In this document: one piece after another, positions 5,816 through 13,208 of the stretch
Layout: every line of letters begins with the position of its first letter
Numbering within the stretch: the stretch's first letter is position 1
Assembly (NCBI GenBank): GCA_017547865.1
Contig: JAFYOA010000298.1
Location: 1-14,107, forward strand
Source: Clostridia bacterium
GTDB lineage: Bacteria; Bacillota_A; Clostridia; Oscillospirales; Acutalibacteraceae
Length of the DNA: 14,107 nucleotides
Direction of reading: 5' to 3'
Made by a program: the position numbers and the translations under genes
Notes under the pieces: model-generated
Told to the model about the DNA's origin: nothing
Databases searched by the model: none
What the model saw: the letters and a program-made list of their open reading frames with translations, nothing else

Positions 5816-7111
5816 TCACAGCTGGATGATGATATCTTTTTCTCCCTTTTTAGAGAGCTGCAGCGTTTGGGTCACGGTCTTTCCGTCGGCCGTCACCGTT
5901 ATGTCGTATTCTCCGTAGAAAGCCCTTACCGTTGCTTTCCCGCCTTCGTCTGCGGTCAGGTCTGCTTCGGTGTGGTATGTTTTATGGAACAGATCCCGGA
6001 TGGTGTAATAGGATTTCTTCGGGGTCAGGTCTTCCCGCAGGAAGCCCAGCTTAAAGTCCCGCCAGTCCAGCCCGTCCACGGTGTCCCAGTAAACAATGGC
6101 TTCCATATTGGGGTAGCTGAACCAGATGCTGTACAGGTTTTTCAAAATCTCTGCCTGAATCGCTTCGTTCTCTTCCGAGCCGTCGTAGCAGGGGATGCTG
6201 ATTTCCGTAATGCTCATGGGCAGGTCGAAATCGGCATAACGGTCCAGCACTTTGAAAATATGCTCCGGGGCATACATGGTGCTGCTCCACTTTTCTTCCA
6301 GTTCCGGGCCGTCTGCCACATGGTACTGCAAGCCGATGTGATCGATGCGGCAGCCGTTCTGCAGGGCGCGCTGGATCAGCATGTAGTAAGGGCTGCGGTT
6401 TCCGTTATAGTTCGGCCAGATATTGACGCCGGCCTCGTTGATGATCAGTTGATTCTTCGGGAAGAATTCTTCAGCGGTGCGGAAATCCCATTCCACCGTG
6501 TCGTTCTGCGTAAAGTGGGCGGTGTTGGTGGCTGTGGGCGGGAAAAGATACTCGTTTCCCACTTCCCAGGAATGGATCTTATCGGCGTACCGTTCCGCCA
6601 GCTCTTTAAAGCGCTTGCGCAGGGCTGCCCGTTCTTCCCCCAGGTCGGTGATATCCCGCACCCATTGCGGAATGTAGCTGTCGTACTGCAGGCAATGGGC
6701 CTTGGGCTCAATGCCGTATTCTTTGCAGAATTCCAGGCACAGATCGGTGGCCGGCCGGCGGAACATGTGAGGACTGTCGATATCAAAGCGGGGCTTGCCT
6801 TTTTCCGGCTCCAAAAAAGCCCAGTAGAACGGCACAACACCCAGGTTAAAGCAATCCGCAAACAGCTGCTTGTACTGTTTGGTGCGCTCTTCGTCGCCAA
6901 TATCGTTGATTGCATACAGATTGGCACCCACGCGGAATTCGTGGTTCTTTTGGTGCAGATGTACTTTGGCGCCGGGCAGGGCGTTTCCTTCTTTGTCAAA
7001 AACCGTCAGGCAAAAATCTCCCTTTCGTTTTTTCTCAATTCCGGCGCTGACCCGTTCGTTCATATAATCGGCTTGTTCCACAAAGTATTTCAGAACATCC
7101 TGTCTGCTCAT
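5816..7111 (-). CDS. Glycoside hydrolase family 10-like protein with altered substrate motifs, cytoplasmic
   Basis: The 431-residue protein has a GH10 (clan GH-A) barrel flanked by an N-terminal beta domain (about 30-65) and a C-terminal beta domain (about 380-431). The catalytic pair is intact: acid/base E187 in HSWEVGNE and nucleophile E303 in SITEISIP. LQYHV (Q262, H264) is also conserved. By contrast, the usual xylanase motif ENEMKW, whose residues bind the -2 sugar, is replaced by PFYWAF near residue 95, and GHTLVWH is AHCLQYD (138-144). A retaining beta-glycosidase is therefore likely, but ordinary endo-xylanase activity is not assured. There is no signal peptide, so it should act on imported oligosaccharides. 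ATG 7111 follows GGGAGGGG. A strong promoter lies just upstream, and the URO-D-family gene follows after 15 bases. Confidence 0.88.
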   Translation of the reverse strand: MSRQDVLKYFVEQADYMNERVSAGIEKKRKGDFCLTVFDKEGNALPGAKVHLHQKNHEFRVGANLYAINDIGDEERTKQYKQLFADCFNLGVVPFYWAFLEPEKGKPRFDIDSPHMFRRPATDLCLEFCKEYGIEPKAHCLQYDSYIPQWVRDITDLGEERAALRKRFKELAERYADKIHSWEVGNEYLFPPTATNTAHFTQNDTVEWDFRTAEEFFPKNQLIINEAGVNIWPNYNGNRSPYYMLIQRALQNGCRIDHIGLQYHVADGPELEEKWSSTMYAPEHIFKVLDRYADFDLPMSITEISIPCYDGSEENEAIQAEILKNLYSIWFSYPNMEAIVYWDTVDGLDWRDFKLGFLREDLTPKKSYYTIRDLFHKTYHTEADLTADEGGKATVRAFYGEYDITVTADGKTVTQTLQLSKKGEKDIIIQL

Positions 7112-7141
7112 ACATGTCCCCTCCCGGTTATTTGTACCCTA

Positions 7142-7170
7142 ACTATAGGTTGTTTGGTTGGAAAAGTCAA
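7142..7170 (-). promoter_or_regulatory. Sigma-70/A-type promoter for the GH10-URO-D pair
   Basis: On the minus strand, TTGACT (7165-7170) and TATAGT (7142-7147) are separated by exactly 17 bases, followed by AGGG near the predicted start at about 7135. It lies in the 73-base gap after the PHP gene. No terminator is visible in that gap, so it probably acts as an internal promoter in a longer operon. Confidence 0.85.
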
Positions 7171-7184
7171 GTGAAATGAAACGC

Positions 7185-7991
7185 TTACAGCGCCGCGGCG
7201 GCAAATCCGCTTTCTGTAAGAACATACTGTTCTTTAAAACCGCAGGTCGCCAGCAGTTGCCGGGCTTCTTCAAAGCAGCAGTCCAGCTTGCGGCCGTCGT
7301 GGCAGTCGGAGGTGATCACCGCGCCAAAGCCAAGCCGGTTCAATTCTTTCAGAAGCGGCATGGTGGGGTAGGGCACCGTGCGGTAGCCCCGGGCAATGGC
7401 ACCGGTGTTTACTTCGAACAGCGGGATCTTCCCCCGTAGGGCGCGCATGGCTTCAAAAGCAGCCTCCAGGTACTCCGGGGCATTTTCGTCAAAATAAGGA
7501 ATGATCTCTAAATTTTTCGTGATGATGTCAAAGTGGCCGATGATATCGAATTTGCCGTACCGGGGAAGATCGGCCAGCTCTTCGTAATAGCGCCGGGCAA
7601 AGGCCATGCCGCTGCCGCCGAAGTGCTCGTGGATGAGCTTCTGCACCGTTTCTGCATTGCGGTCAAATCCCAGGTATTCGCCGTCTTTCTTTAAATAATG
7701 CACCGAACCGATGAGATAATCGTACCCGGAAAGATCGGCCCCGCAGTACATGTCCGCTTCCAGTCCCAGGTAAATGGAAAGGCGCTCTTGGTACGCTTCT
7801 TTCAGGCGAAGGACCTCCTGCTTGTACAGCGCCGTTGTTTCTGCCGTTACTTTGCTGCTGGGGGAATAGGGGGTTGGCGAGTGCCCGGAAAAGCCGATGG
7901 AATCGAAGCCTTTTTCCAGGGCGAGACGCACCATTTCCTCCGGCGTGTCCCTCCCGTCGCAAAAAGTGGTGTGAGTGTGCAGGTTCTGCAT
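7185..7991 (-). CDS. PHP-domain phosphatase, histidinol-phosphatase (HisJ/HisK)-like
   Basis: The 268-residue protein is a PHP (polymerase and histidinol phosphatase) domain enzyme, a metal-dependent phosphoesterase. The metal-binding motifs appear in order: LHTHTTFCDG (H5, H7, D12), GFSGHSPTPYS, GLEAD, GSVHYL, DIIGHFDII and ITSDCHD. Length and motif order fit the HisJ-type histidinol phosphatase, which removes phosphate from histidinol phosphate in histidine synthesis. However, no other his gene is nearby; it sits 31 bases downstream of an alpha-mannosidase gene and is probably cotranscribed with it. A sugar phosphate or other phosphorylated substrate is therefore a fair alternative. ATG 7991 begins directly at the first motif, as is usual for the family. 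Its ribosome binding site, AGAGGC, is weaker than those of neighbouring genes. Confidence 0.87.
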   Translation of the reverse strand: MQNLHTHTTFCDGRDTPEEMVRLALEKGFDSIGFSGHSPTPYSPSSKVTAETTALYKQEVLRLKEAYQERLSIYLGLEADMYCGADLSGYDYLIGSVHYLKKDGEYLGFDRNAETVQKLIHEHFGGSGMAFARRYYEELADLPRYGKFDIIGHFDIITKNLEIIPYFDENAPEYLEAAFEAMRALRGKIPLFEVNTGAIARGYRTVPYPTMPLLKELNRLGFGAVITSDCHDGRKLDCCFEEARQLLATCGFKEQYVLTESGFAAAAL

Positions 7992-8022
7992 AGAAATGCC
8001 TCTTTTCGGTGTTTACATCACA

Positions 8023-10473
8023 TTATTCCATCTCGAATTCGCTGAGCAGAACTTCCTTCCACGCGCTTTCTCCGTCTTTCAGCAGGTAGGTGCGCATGGA
8101 CCAGGGGGAGAAGGTGACAGACAGCGGCGCGGGCAGCAGATCACCGAAAACGGTGACCGGGGTCTCTTTGCCGTCGGTCTCGTACAGGCGCAGCACCAGG
8201 CCGGTGCCGTCTTCGCTGCGCTTAATGGCAGAAAGCACAATGTTTTCCGCATCAATGCACAGGCCGCTGTAGGGTGTATCGGCAAGCTTGCCTTCGTGCC
8301 AAGTCTCAATGATATTGGTGAGGGGCTTGTTCAGGGCGCGGGCAGCCTGAATGACCGGTGCCCAGCTTTCGCCCACGGGCTGCAGGCAGTAGGCAAATTC
8401 GCGCCGTCCCTGGTCGGTGAAGATGCTTTCTTCCGTGCGGGGGCCGCCGTGGTCACCGTAAATGGGGCTGCGCACCACAGTGTGATAAATGGTGCCGCCC
8501 TTTGCGCTGGAACTATAGGTGTTGTCGTTCAGCAAAGCATAGCCGGCATTTGTGCCCTTTACGGCTGTCCACATCTGGCCGGGTTCTTCTTCGCCGTCGG
8601 CCGGGCGCTCAATCACGCCAAAGGGGATCTCGTAATAAGCCTTGGGCTCTTCCACTTTCATGGGCCAGGCCAGCTTCAGCATTTTGTGTTCTTCGTGCCA
8701 GTCCACCACGGCCTTTACCTGCAGCTGTTCGCTGCCGAGGGCGAGGGAGAAATACTGGGTGAGGGTGGATTTGTTGTAGCGGCTGACCACTTTTACGGTG
8801 GCGCGCACCGGACCGTTTTCGGTCACGGTCACATCGGCATCGCCAAAACGTGCCATGGCATCGGTGAAGAAATTCTTCGCGTGGCTCCAGGTATCGTGGT
8901 AATATTCATCGATGACCACCGGAACAGCGGCAGGAGCGGTGATGATTTCTTCGCCGTTTTTCTTATACGAAACAATGTACCCGCTGTGGCGATCGAACTC
9001 CAGGTGGAGAAGATCGTTTTCCAGCACCACGCCGGTGTGGTCGTTGGAAGTACGGGGAGAGGTGCAGGGAATTGCTTTTACCAGGCTGTTTTCGGTGTCG
9101 TTTTCAGCAGAAAGATCGCTTGCAATGCCATCGATATAGTACACAGCATAGCCCAGCGCGGGCACTTTTGCGGTGAACAGCGTATCGTACCGCCAATAGC
9201 ATTCCACTGTGGAAGAATGCACCAGCTGGGAGGGAACGGGATTGCCCTTCGCATCCACCACGGTGCTGCACTGCTTGTTGATGCACACCTGCTGTTCCAC
9301 CGGGAAACTATGGGGGTTGAACACAACCACCGGCAGACCGTGGCTTTGGTCGGCGGTATCAATGGCCCAGGAGATGGTCTGCAGGGCATTGTTTTCTTCC
9401 ACGGCGGCGGTGTTTTGGGCCATGCCGTACATGTATACGGCGTCGTCGTGGGCCTCTTTAATGGAGCAGCCGCCCAGAGAATCGTGGAAATGCAGGAAGC
9501 AGATGTTGTTCCAGGCCTCTTCGAATCTTTCGTTCTTCACTTTCTTACCGAAAAGCCTGTTGGCCAGCATAGCATAGCTTTCTGCTGCCGCCAAAGCCGT
9601 TTCGCTGCGGCGAATGCCGTTCTTTACGTGAGAAACCGCCGCATAGCAGCCGCTGGCATGGTGCTGCAGGTCATCGGTGTGGCGGGGCAGTTCCACGCCG
9701 CTTGCACGCAGTTCGTCAAAGAAATCCACCAGCGTGGCATAACGCAGTTCTTTCTCCGGGTGAGCAGCGCGGTAGGCTTCCAGCACCTGCAGATTGCGGA
9801 TGGTGGGGCCGCCGCCGTGGTTGCCTACGCCGTAGAAGAACGGAATGCTTTCGATATCGGTCTTGCTCTTTTCGTCCAGAAAATCCATGCGGGTCTGCAG
9901 TTCTTCTTCGCTGTTGAAGTTAAAGCAGTAGGGGTCCAGAATGCGGTACGTGGTGACGGAAGAGCCATCCGGAGAGACCCAATTGAACAGATCGTGGGGC
10001 AGGTCGTTTTCTTTGGGAGAAGGCCGCATGAAAATGTAGCTGTCCATGCCGCTTTTCTTTAAAATCTGCGGCAGCATCAAATTGTGGCCAAAACTGTCCA
10101 CATCGTAGCCTACGGTGGCGGTCACACCCAGTTTTTCTTTAAAATACCGCTGGGAATACAGCGTCTGCCGGGCAAAGCCTTCGCCGCCGGGGGAGTTGCA
10201 GTCCGGCTGCACATGCCAGCCGCCCACAACAATAAACCGGCCTTCCTGCACCCGCTGCTTGATCTCTTCAAACATTTCCGGGGCGAATTCCTCTACCCAA
10301 CGGTACACAGAGGCAGAAGAGCACACGAATTTGAATTCCGGGAACTCCTTCATGCGGTCCAGCGCCGAGCGGATGGTGGCCTTGGCTTCGGCAGAGCCTT
10401 CCTGCCAGCGCCACTGCCAAATGGGATCCAGGTGGGCGTTGCCCACCAGGTAATATTTCTGCTTCTTTTTCAT
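8023..10473 (-). CDS. Alpha-mannosidase, glycoside hydrolase family 38
   Basis: The 816-residue protein has the length and motif order of bacterial GH38 alpha-mannosidases, retaining enzymes that remove alpha-mannose from oligosaccharides using a zinc ion. The N-terminal catalytic domain shows GNAHLDPIWQWRW (zinc ligands H14 and D16), the nucleophile D126 in GYDVDSFGHN, YGVGNHGGGPT (about 214-223) and HFHDSLGG (H330, D331). A middle helical segment and a long all-beta C-terminal half follow. There is no signal peptide, so it should act in the cytoplasm on imported mannosides. The start at 10473 has AAGGAGGA at ideal spacing and a consensus promoter about 40 bases upstream. It heads the minus-strand cluster; the PHP gene follows after 31 bases. 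No sugar ABC transporter or PTS gene accompanies it in this window. Confidence 0.95.
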   Translation of the reverse strand: MKKKQKYYLVGNAHLDPIWQWRWQEGSAEAKATIRSALDRMKEFPEFKFVCSSASVYRWVEEFAPEMFEEIKQRVQEGRFIVVGGWHVQPDCNSPGGEGFARQTLYSQRYFKEKLGVTATVGYDVDSFGHNLMLPQILKKSGMDSYIFMRPSPKENDLPHDLFNWVSPDGSSVTTYRILDPYCFNFNSEEELQTRMDFLDEKSKTDIESIPFFYGVGNHGGGPTIRNLQVLEAYRAAHPEKELRYATLVDFFDELRASGVELPRHTDDLQHHASGCYAAVSHVKNGIRRSETALAAAESYAMLANRLFGKKVKNERFEEAWNNICFLHFHDSLGGCSIKEAHDDAVYMYGMAQNTAAVEENNALQTISWAIDTADQSHGLPVVVFNPHSFPVEQQVCINKQCSTVVDAKGNPVPSQLVHSSTVECYWRYDTLFTAKVPALGYAVYYIDGIASDLSAENDTENSLVKAIPCTSPRTSNDHTGVVLENDLLHLEFDRHSGYIVSYKKNGEEIITAPAAVPVVIDEYYHDTWSHAKNFFTDAMARFGDADVTVTENGPVRATVKVVSRYNKSTLTQYFSLALGSEQLQVKAVVDWHEEHKMLKLAWPMKVEEPKAYYEIPFGVIERPADGEEEPGQMWTAVKGTNAGYALLNDNTYSSSAKGGTIYHTVVRSPIYGDHGGPRTEESIFTDQGRREFAYCLQPVGESWAPVIQAARALNKPLTNIIETWHEGKLADTPYSGLCIDAENIVLSAIKRSEDGTGLVLRLYETDGKETPVTVFGDLLPAPLSVTFSPWSMRTYLLKDGESAWKEVLLSEFEME

Positions 10474-10509
10474 ATAGAGTCCTCCTTGCGGCGGGAATTG
10501 TCTGCCCTC

Positions 10510-10538
10510 ACTATAACCAAAAGCGAAGACAATGTCAA
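10510..10538 (-). promoter_or_regulatory. Consensus promoter for the alpha-mannosidase operon
   Basis: On the minus strand, TTGACA (10533-10538) and TATAGT (10510-10515) have a 17-base spacer. It diverges from the plus-strand promoter at 10561-10589; the two -35 boxes are 22 bases apart. Like the GH10 promoter, its -10 is followed by one base and AGGG. Confidence 0.88.
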
Positions 10539-10560
10539 TATGGTTTCATAGAAAATCCGG

Positions 10561-10589
10561 TTGACCTTTCGGACGGAAAGGATTAGAAT
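10561..10589 (+). promoter_or_regulatory. Promoter for the double-flavodoxin gene
   Basis: TTGACC (10561-10566) and TAGAAT (10584-10589) are separated by 17 bases. The predicted start is near 10596, leaving about 30 bases before ATG 10625. The ribosome binding site GAGGTG is at 10613-10618. Confidence 0.8.
10565..10581. promoter_or_regulatory. Inverted repeat filling the promoter spacer, candidate operator
   Basis: CCTTTC (10565-10570) and GAAAGG (10576-10581) form perfect 6-base arms around GGACG. The repeat spans from the end of the -35 box to just before the -10 box of the plus-strand promoter, where a bound regulator would block polymerase. No regulator gene is adjacent. Confidence 0.45.
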
Positions 10590-10624
10590 GGAAATGCAAC
10601 AAATCTTAAAACGAGGTGCGTCTT

Positions 10625-11977
10625 ATGAATATATTGGTTCTCAACGGCAGCCCCAAAGGCGCCAACAGCATTACCCTGCAAACGGTTTTGTATTTGCAGA
10701 TTCTGTACCCCCAGCATCATTTTGAAATTCTCCATGTGGGCGCCCGGATCAAGGCGCTGGAAAAAGATTTTTCTCCGGCTGTTCAGGCGGTGGAAAAAGC
10801 CGACCTGCTGCTGTTCTGTTACCCGGTGTATACCTTTATTGCCCCCAGCCAGCTGCATAGGTTCATTGAACTGCTGAAGGCCTGCGGGGTGAAGACGGCG
10901 GGTAAATTTGCCGCGCAGATTTCCACCTCCAAGCATTTTTACGATGTGACTGCCCACCGGTATATAGAAGACAACTGCCTGGATATGGGCATGAAATACA
11001 CCCGCGGCCTGAGCGCGGATATGGAAGACCTGACCACCCAAAAGGGCCAGCAGGAGGCGAAGGCATTCTTTAAGTACGTTTGCTGGTGCGTAAAGCACGA
11101 TGTATACCGCCCGCTGCCCGCGGCGCGCCCTGCCTTTGTGCCGGTACCGGCGGCGGTGCCTGCGGCCAAAACAGAGGAAAAGCCCGGCGACGTGGTGATC
11201 CTCACCGATTGCGAAGAGGACAACACCCAGCTGCAGGGAATGATCGACCGTTTCCGGGCGGTGTTCCCCCGCAAAACACGGGTGGTGAACCTGCACGGCG
11301 TGACCATGCGCGGCGGCTGCCTGGGGTGCTTCCACTGTGCGGCAGACGGCAAATGCGTGTACACCGATGGCTTTGACAGCTACTTGCGCAACGAAATCCA
11401 GACGGCGGAATCCATCGTGTATGCCTTCACCGTAAAAGATCATTCCATGGGCGCGCTGTTCAAAATGTACGACGACCGGCAGTTCTGCAATGGCCACCGC
11501 ACCGTGACCATGGGGATGCCCGTGGGGTACATCATCAGCGGAGATTACGAAAACGAAGCCAACCTGCGGATGATCGTGGAAGGCCGGTGCGAAGTGGGAA
11601 GCAACTTTTTGGCCGGGGTGGCCAACGACGCCCGCGACACGAACCGCAGCGTGGATCAGCTGGCGGCTTCTTTGGCCTATGCGCTGAAGCACAAAGTGAC
11701 CCAGCCCCAGAATTTTTATGGCATTGGCGGCATGAAGATCTTCCGCGATCTGATTTACCAGATGCAGGGACTGATGAAGGCCGACCACAAATTCTACAAA
11801 GCCCACGGGCAATACGATTTCCCCCAAAAACATAAGGGTACGGTGCTGAAAATGTATTTGGTGGGCATGTTGTTCTCCAATGAAAAGCTGAAAGCCAAAC
11901 TGGGCGGCAAAATCAGCGAAGGCATGGTGGCGCCGTATAAAAAGGTGCTGGAAGAAGCCGGGAAGCAGAAGAAATAA
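10625..11977 (+). CDS. Tandem flavodoxin-fold NAD(P)H-dependent oxidoreductase with a four-cysteine Fe-S motif
   Basis: The 450-residue protein appears to join two flavodoxin-like (NADPH-dependent FMN reductase) domains. Domain 1 (about 1-160) starts with the FMN phosphate loop NGSPKGANS (7-15) and has FCYPVYTFIAPSQL (65-78), the usual flavin-contact segment. A proline/alanine-rich linker follows at about 163-185. Domain 2 (about 188-360) has a diverged or missing phosphate loop but contains C232-x2-C235-x2-C238-x5-C244, the compact cluster motif of iron-sulfur flavoproteins. A further tail of about 90 residues follows, partly basic and helical. It could pass electrons between NAD(P)H, FMN and a [4Fe-4S] cluster; the partner is unknown. 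ATG 10625 is preferred to GTG 10616 because the latter overlaps the ribosome binding site GAGGTG. It forms a single-gene unit divergent from the mannosidase gene and ends at a strong terminator. Confidence 0.87.
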   Translation: MNILVLNGSPKGANSITLQTVLYLQILYPQHHFEILHVGARIKALEKDFSPAVQAVEKADLLLFCYPVYTFIAPSQLHRFIELLKACGVKTAGKFAAQISTSKHFYDVTAHRYIEDNCLDMGMKYTRGLSADMEDLTTQKGQQEAKAFFKYVCWCVKHDVYRPLPAARPAFVPVPAAVPAAKTEEKPGDVVILTDCEEDNTQLQGMIDRFRAVFPRKTRVVNLHGVTMRGGCLGCFHCAADGKCVYTDGFDSYLRNEIQTAESIVYAFTVKDHSMGALFKMYDDRQFCNGHRTVTMGMPVGYIISGDYENEANLRMIVEGRCEVGSNFLAGVANDARDTNRSVDQLAASLAYALKHKVTQPQNFYGIGGMKIFRDLIYQMQGLMKADHKFYKAHGQYDFPQKHKGTVLKMYLVGMLFSNEKLKAKLGGKISEGMVAPYKKVLEEAGKQKK

Positions 11978-12012
11978 CGAGCCCGCCGGGTCTGCCTGTA
12001 TTCGAAAATAAA

Positions 12013-12064
12013 AAAGAGCAGGAACGAAAGGTTTTGCCTTTCCTTCTTGCTCTTTCTGTTTTTT
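12013..12064. terminator. Strong bidirectional terminator
   Basis: AAAGAGCA (12013-12020) pairs with TGCTCTTT (12048-12055), and the stem continues through GGAACGAAAGG opposite CCTTTCCTTCT with few mismatches around a five-base loop. The plus strand ends in CTGTTTTTT; the minus strand ends in a run of T from AATAAAAA. It separates the convergent flavoprotein gene and transporter gene. Confidence 0.92.
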
Positions 12065-12068
12065 GAAT

Positions 12069-13193
12069 TTATACCCCAATGGCGACCAGGGCAAAGTACA
12101 CACCCAGCAAAACCAGGAGGAAGACAACGTTCACCACGGAAAAATACAGCATGTATTTGCCTTTCAAGCCGTCCTCTTTGGCAATGGCTTTGTAAGAGAT
12201 AAGGCTGGCCATGGAAGCGATGATGGTGCCCAGGCCGCCCAGATTCACGCCGATGAGCAGTGGCTGCCAGTTTTCTGTAAAACCGGAAAGCAGCAGCGCC
12301 GCGGGCACGTTGCTGATCGCCTGGCTGAGAAGGGCGGAGACCACCACTTCGTTGCCCACCAAAATACCGGCAATGGCATTGCGCAGGGCGGGAATACGAC
12401 CCATGTTGCCCACAAAAACGAAGAAACCCACAAAGGTAAGCAACAGAGCGTAGTCGATCTGCTTCAGGGTGGAGGCATCCAGCACCAAAAGGGCGAGAAG
12501 CACCGCCAGCACAGCCGCCCACACGGGCAGAATTTTCAGCACCGCCAGCAGGCACAGCACAAACAGCACGGCATACACCGGCAGGGCTGCGGGTTTTCCT
12601 CCCAAAGCGGCATTTTGTGTGGAAAAAGCCGCCAGCTTTTCATTTTTGCGCAGGCAAACCGCCAGCACCAGCAGCACCAAAGAGACCGCTGCGTAGGGCA
12701 GTACCACCAAAATGAACTCCGGCAGCGTGCAGCCGGTTTTTGTGTACAGGTAAATGTTCTGCGGGTTGCCCACAGGCAGCAGCATGCTGCCCAGGTTGGC
12801 GGCTACGGTCTGCATGGTCACCACAAAGATGAGCCGCTGCTTTTGCCCTGCCAGGGCAAGAATTTCCACCGCAAAGGGCACAAAAGTGATCAGCGCCACG
12901 TCGTTGGTAATGAACATGGAGGAGACAAAGCACAACAGCACCAGGATCAGTTCCAATTGCCGGGTGGTGCGGGCCAGGCCCAGCAGTTTGCTGCCCAGCA
13001 CACGGAACAACCCCAGCCGCCGGCAGCCTGCCATCACGCCCATCAGGGCAAACAGCAGCCCCAGGGTGTGCAGATCGATGTAATCAATGTAAGCGGCATC
13101 CGGCAAAACAAAGCACATAGAGACCAGCGCCAGCACCCAGGCCACCGCCAACACGGTTTCGTCTTTTACAAAACGAAGGATCTTATCTTTCAT
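12069..13193 (-). CDS. Ion transporter superfamily permease (ArsB/NhaD/CitM/SLC13-like)
   Basis: The 374-residue protein is strongly hydrophobic, with about ten predicted membrane segments, and belongs to the ion transporter superfamily that carries arsenite, Na+/H+, citrate or dicarboxylates. Its two halves carry the family's re-entrant loop signatures: FITNDVALITFVP (about 94-106) with LLPVGNPQNIYLY (138-150) in the first, and AISNVPAALLLSGF (292-305) with GVNLGGLGT (315-323) in the second. This inverted-repeat architecture is typical of the superfamily. The product is slightly shorter than many members but has both halves. ATG 13193 is preceded by AGAGG at good spacing, and the dUTPase gene ends 15 bases upstream, so the two are probably cotranscribed. 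The substrate cannot be told from sequence; a carboxylate or other anion is the usual guess for the SNVPA-type group. Confidence 0.85.
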   Translation of the reverse strand: MKDKILRFVKDETVLAVAWVLALVSMCFVLPDAAYIDYIDLHTLGLLFALMGVMAGCRRLGLFRVLGSKLLGLARTTRQLELILVLLCFVSSMFITNDVALITFVPFAVEILALAGQKQRLIFVVTMQTVAANLGSMLLPVGNPQNIYLYTKTGCTLPEFILVVLPYAAVSLVLLVLAVCLRKNEKLAAFSTQNAALGGKPAALPVYAVLFVLCLLAVLKILPVWAAVLAVLLALLVLDASTLKQIDYALLLTFVGFFVFVGNMGRIPALRNAIAGILVGNEVVVSALLSQAISNVPAALLLSGFTENWQPLLIGVNLGGLGTIIASMASLISYKAIAKEDGLKGKYMLYFSVVNVVFLLVLLGVYFALVAIGV

Positions 13194-13208
13194 AACAGCC
13201 TCTGCAAA

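Noticed and set aside
7177..7189. TGAAACGCTTACA, resembling a CcpA cre site near the GH10 promoter
   Set aside because: It is one base shorter than the cre consensus, so the half-sites are out of phase, and it overlaps the PHP stop codon upstream of the -35 box.
7975..10062. Open frame of 695 codons on the plus strand
   Set aside because: It is fully antisense to the GH38 alpha-mannosidase; no family motif and no ribosome binding site support it.
10583..12127. Open frame of 514 codons on the minus strand
   Set aside because: It is antisense to the flavoprotein gene and runs through the strong terminator at 12013-12064; the composition is that of a shadow frame.
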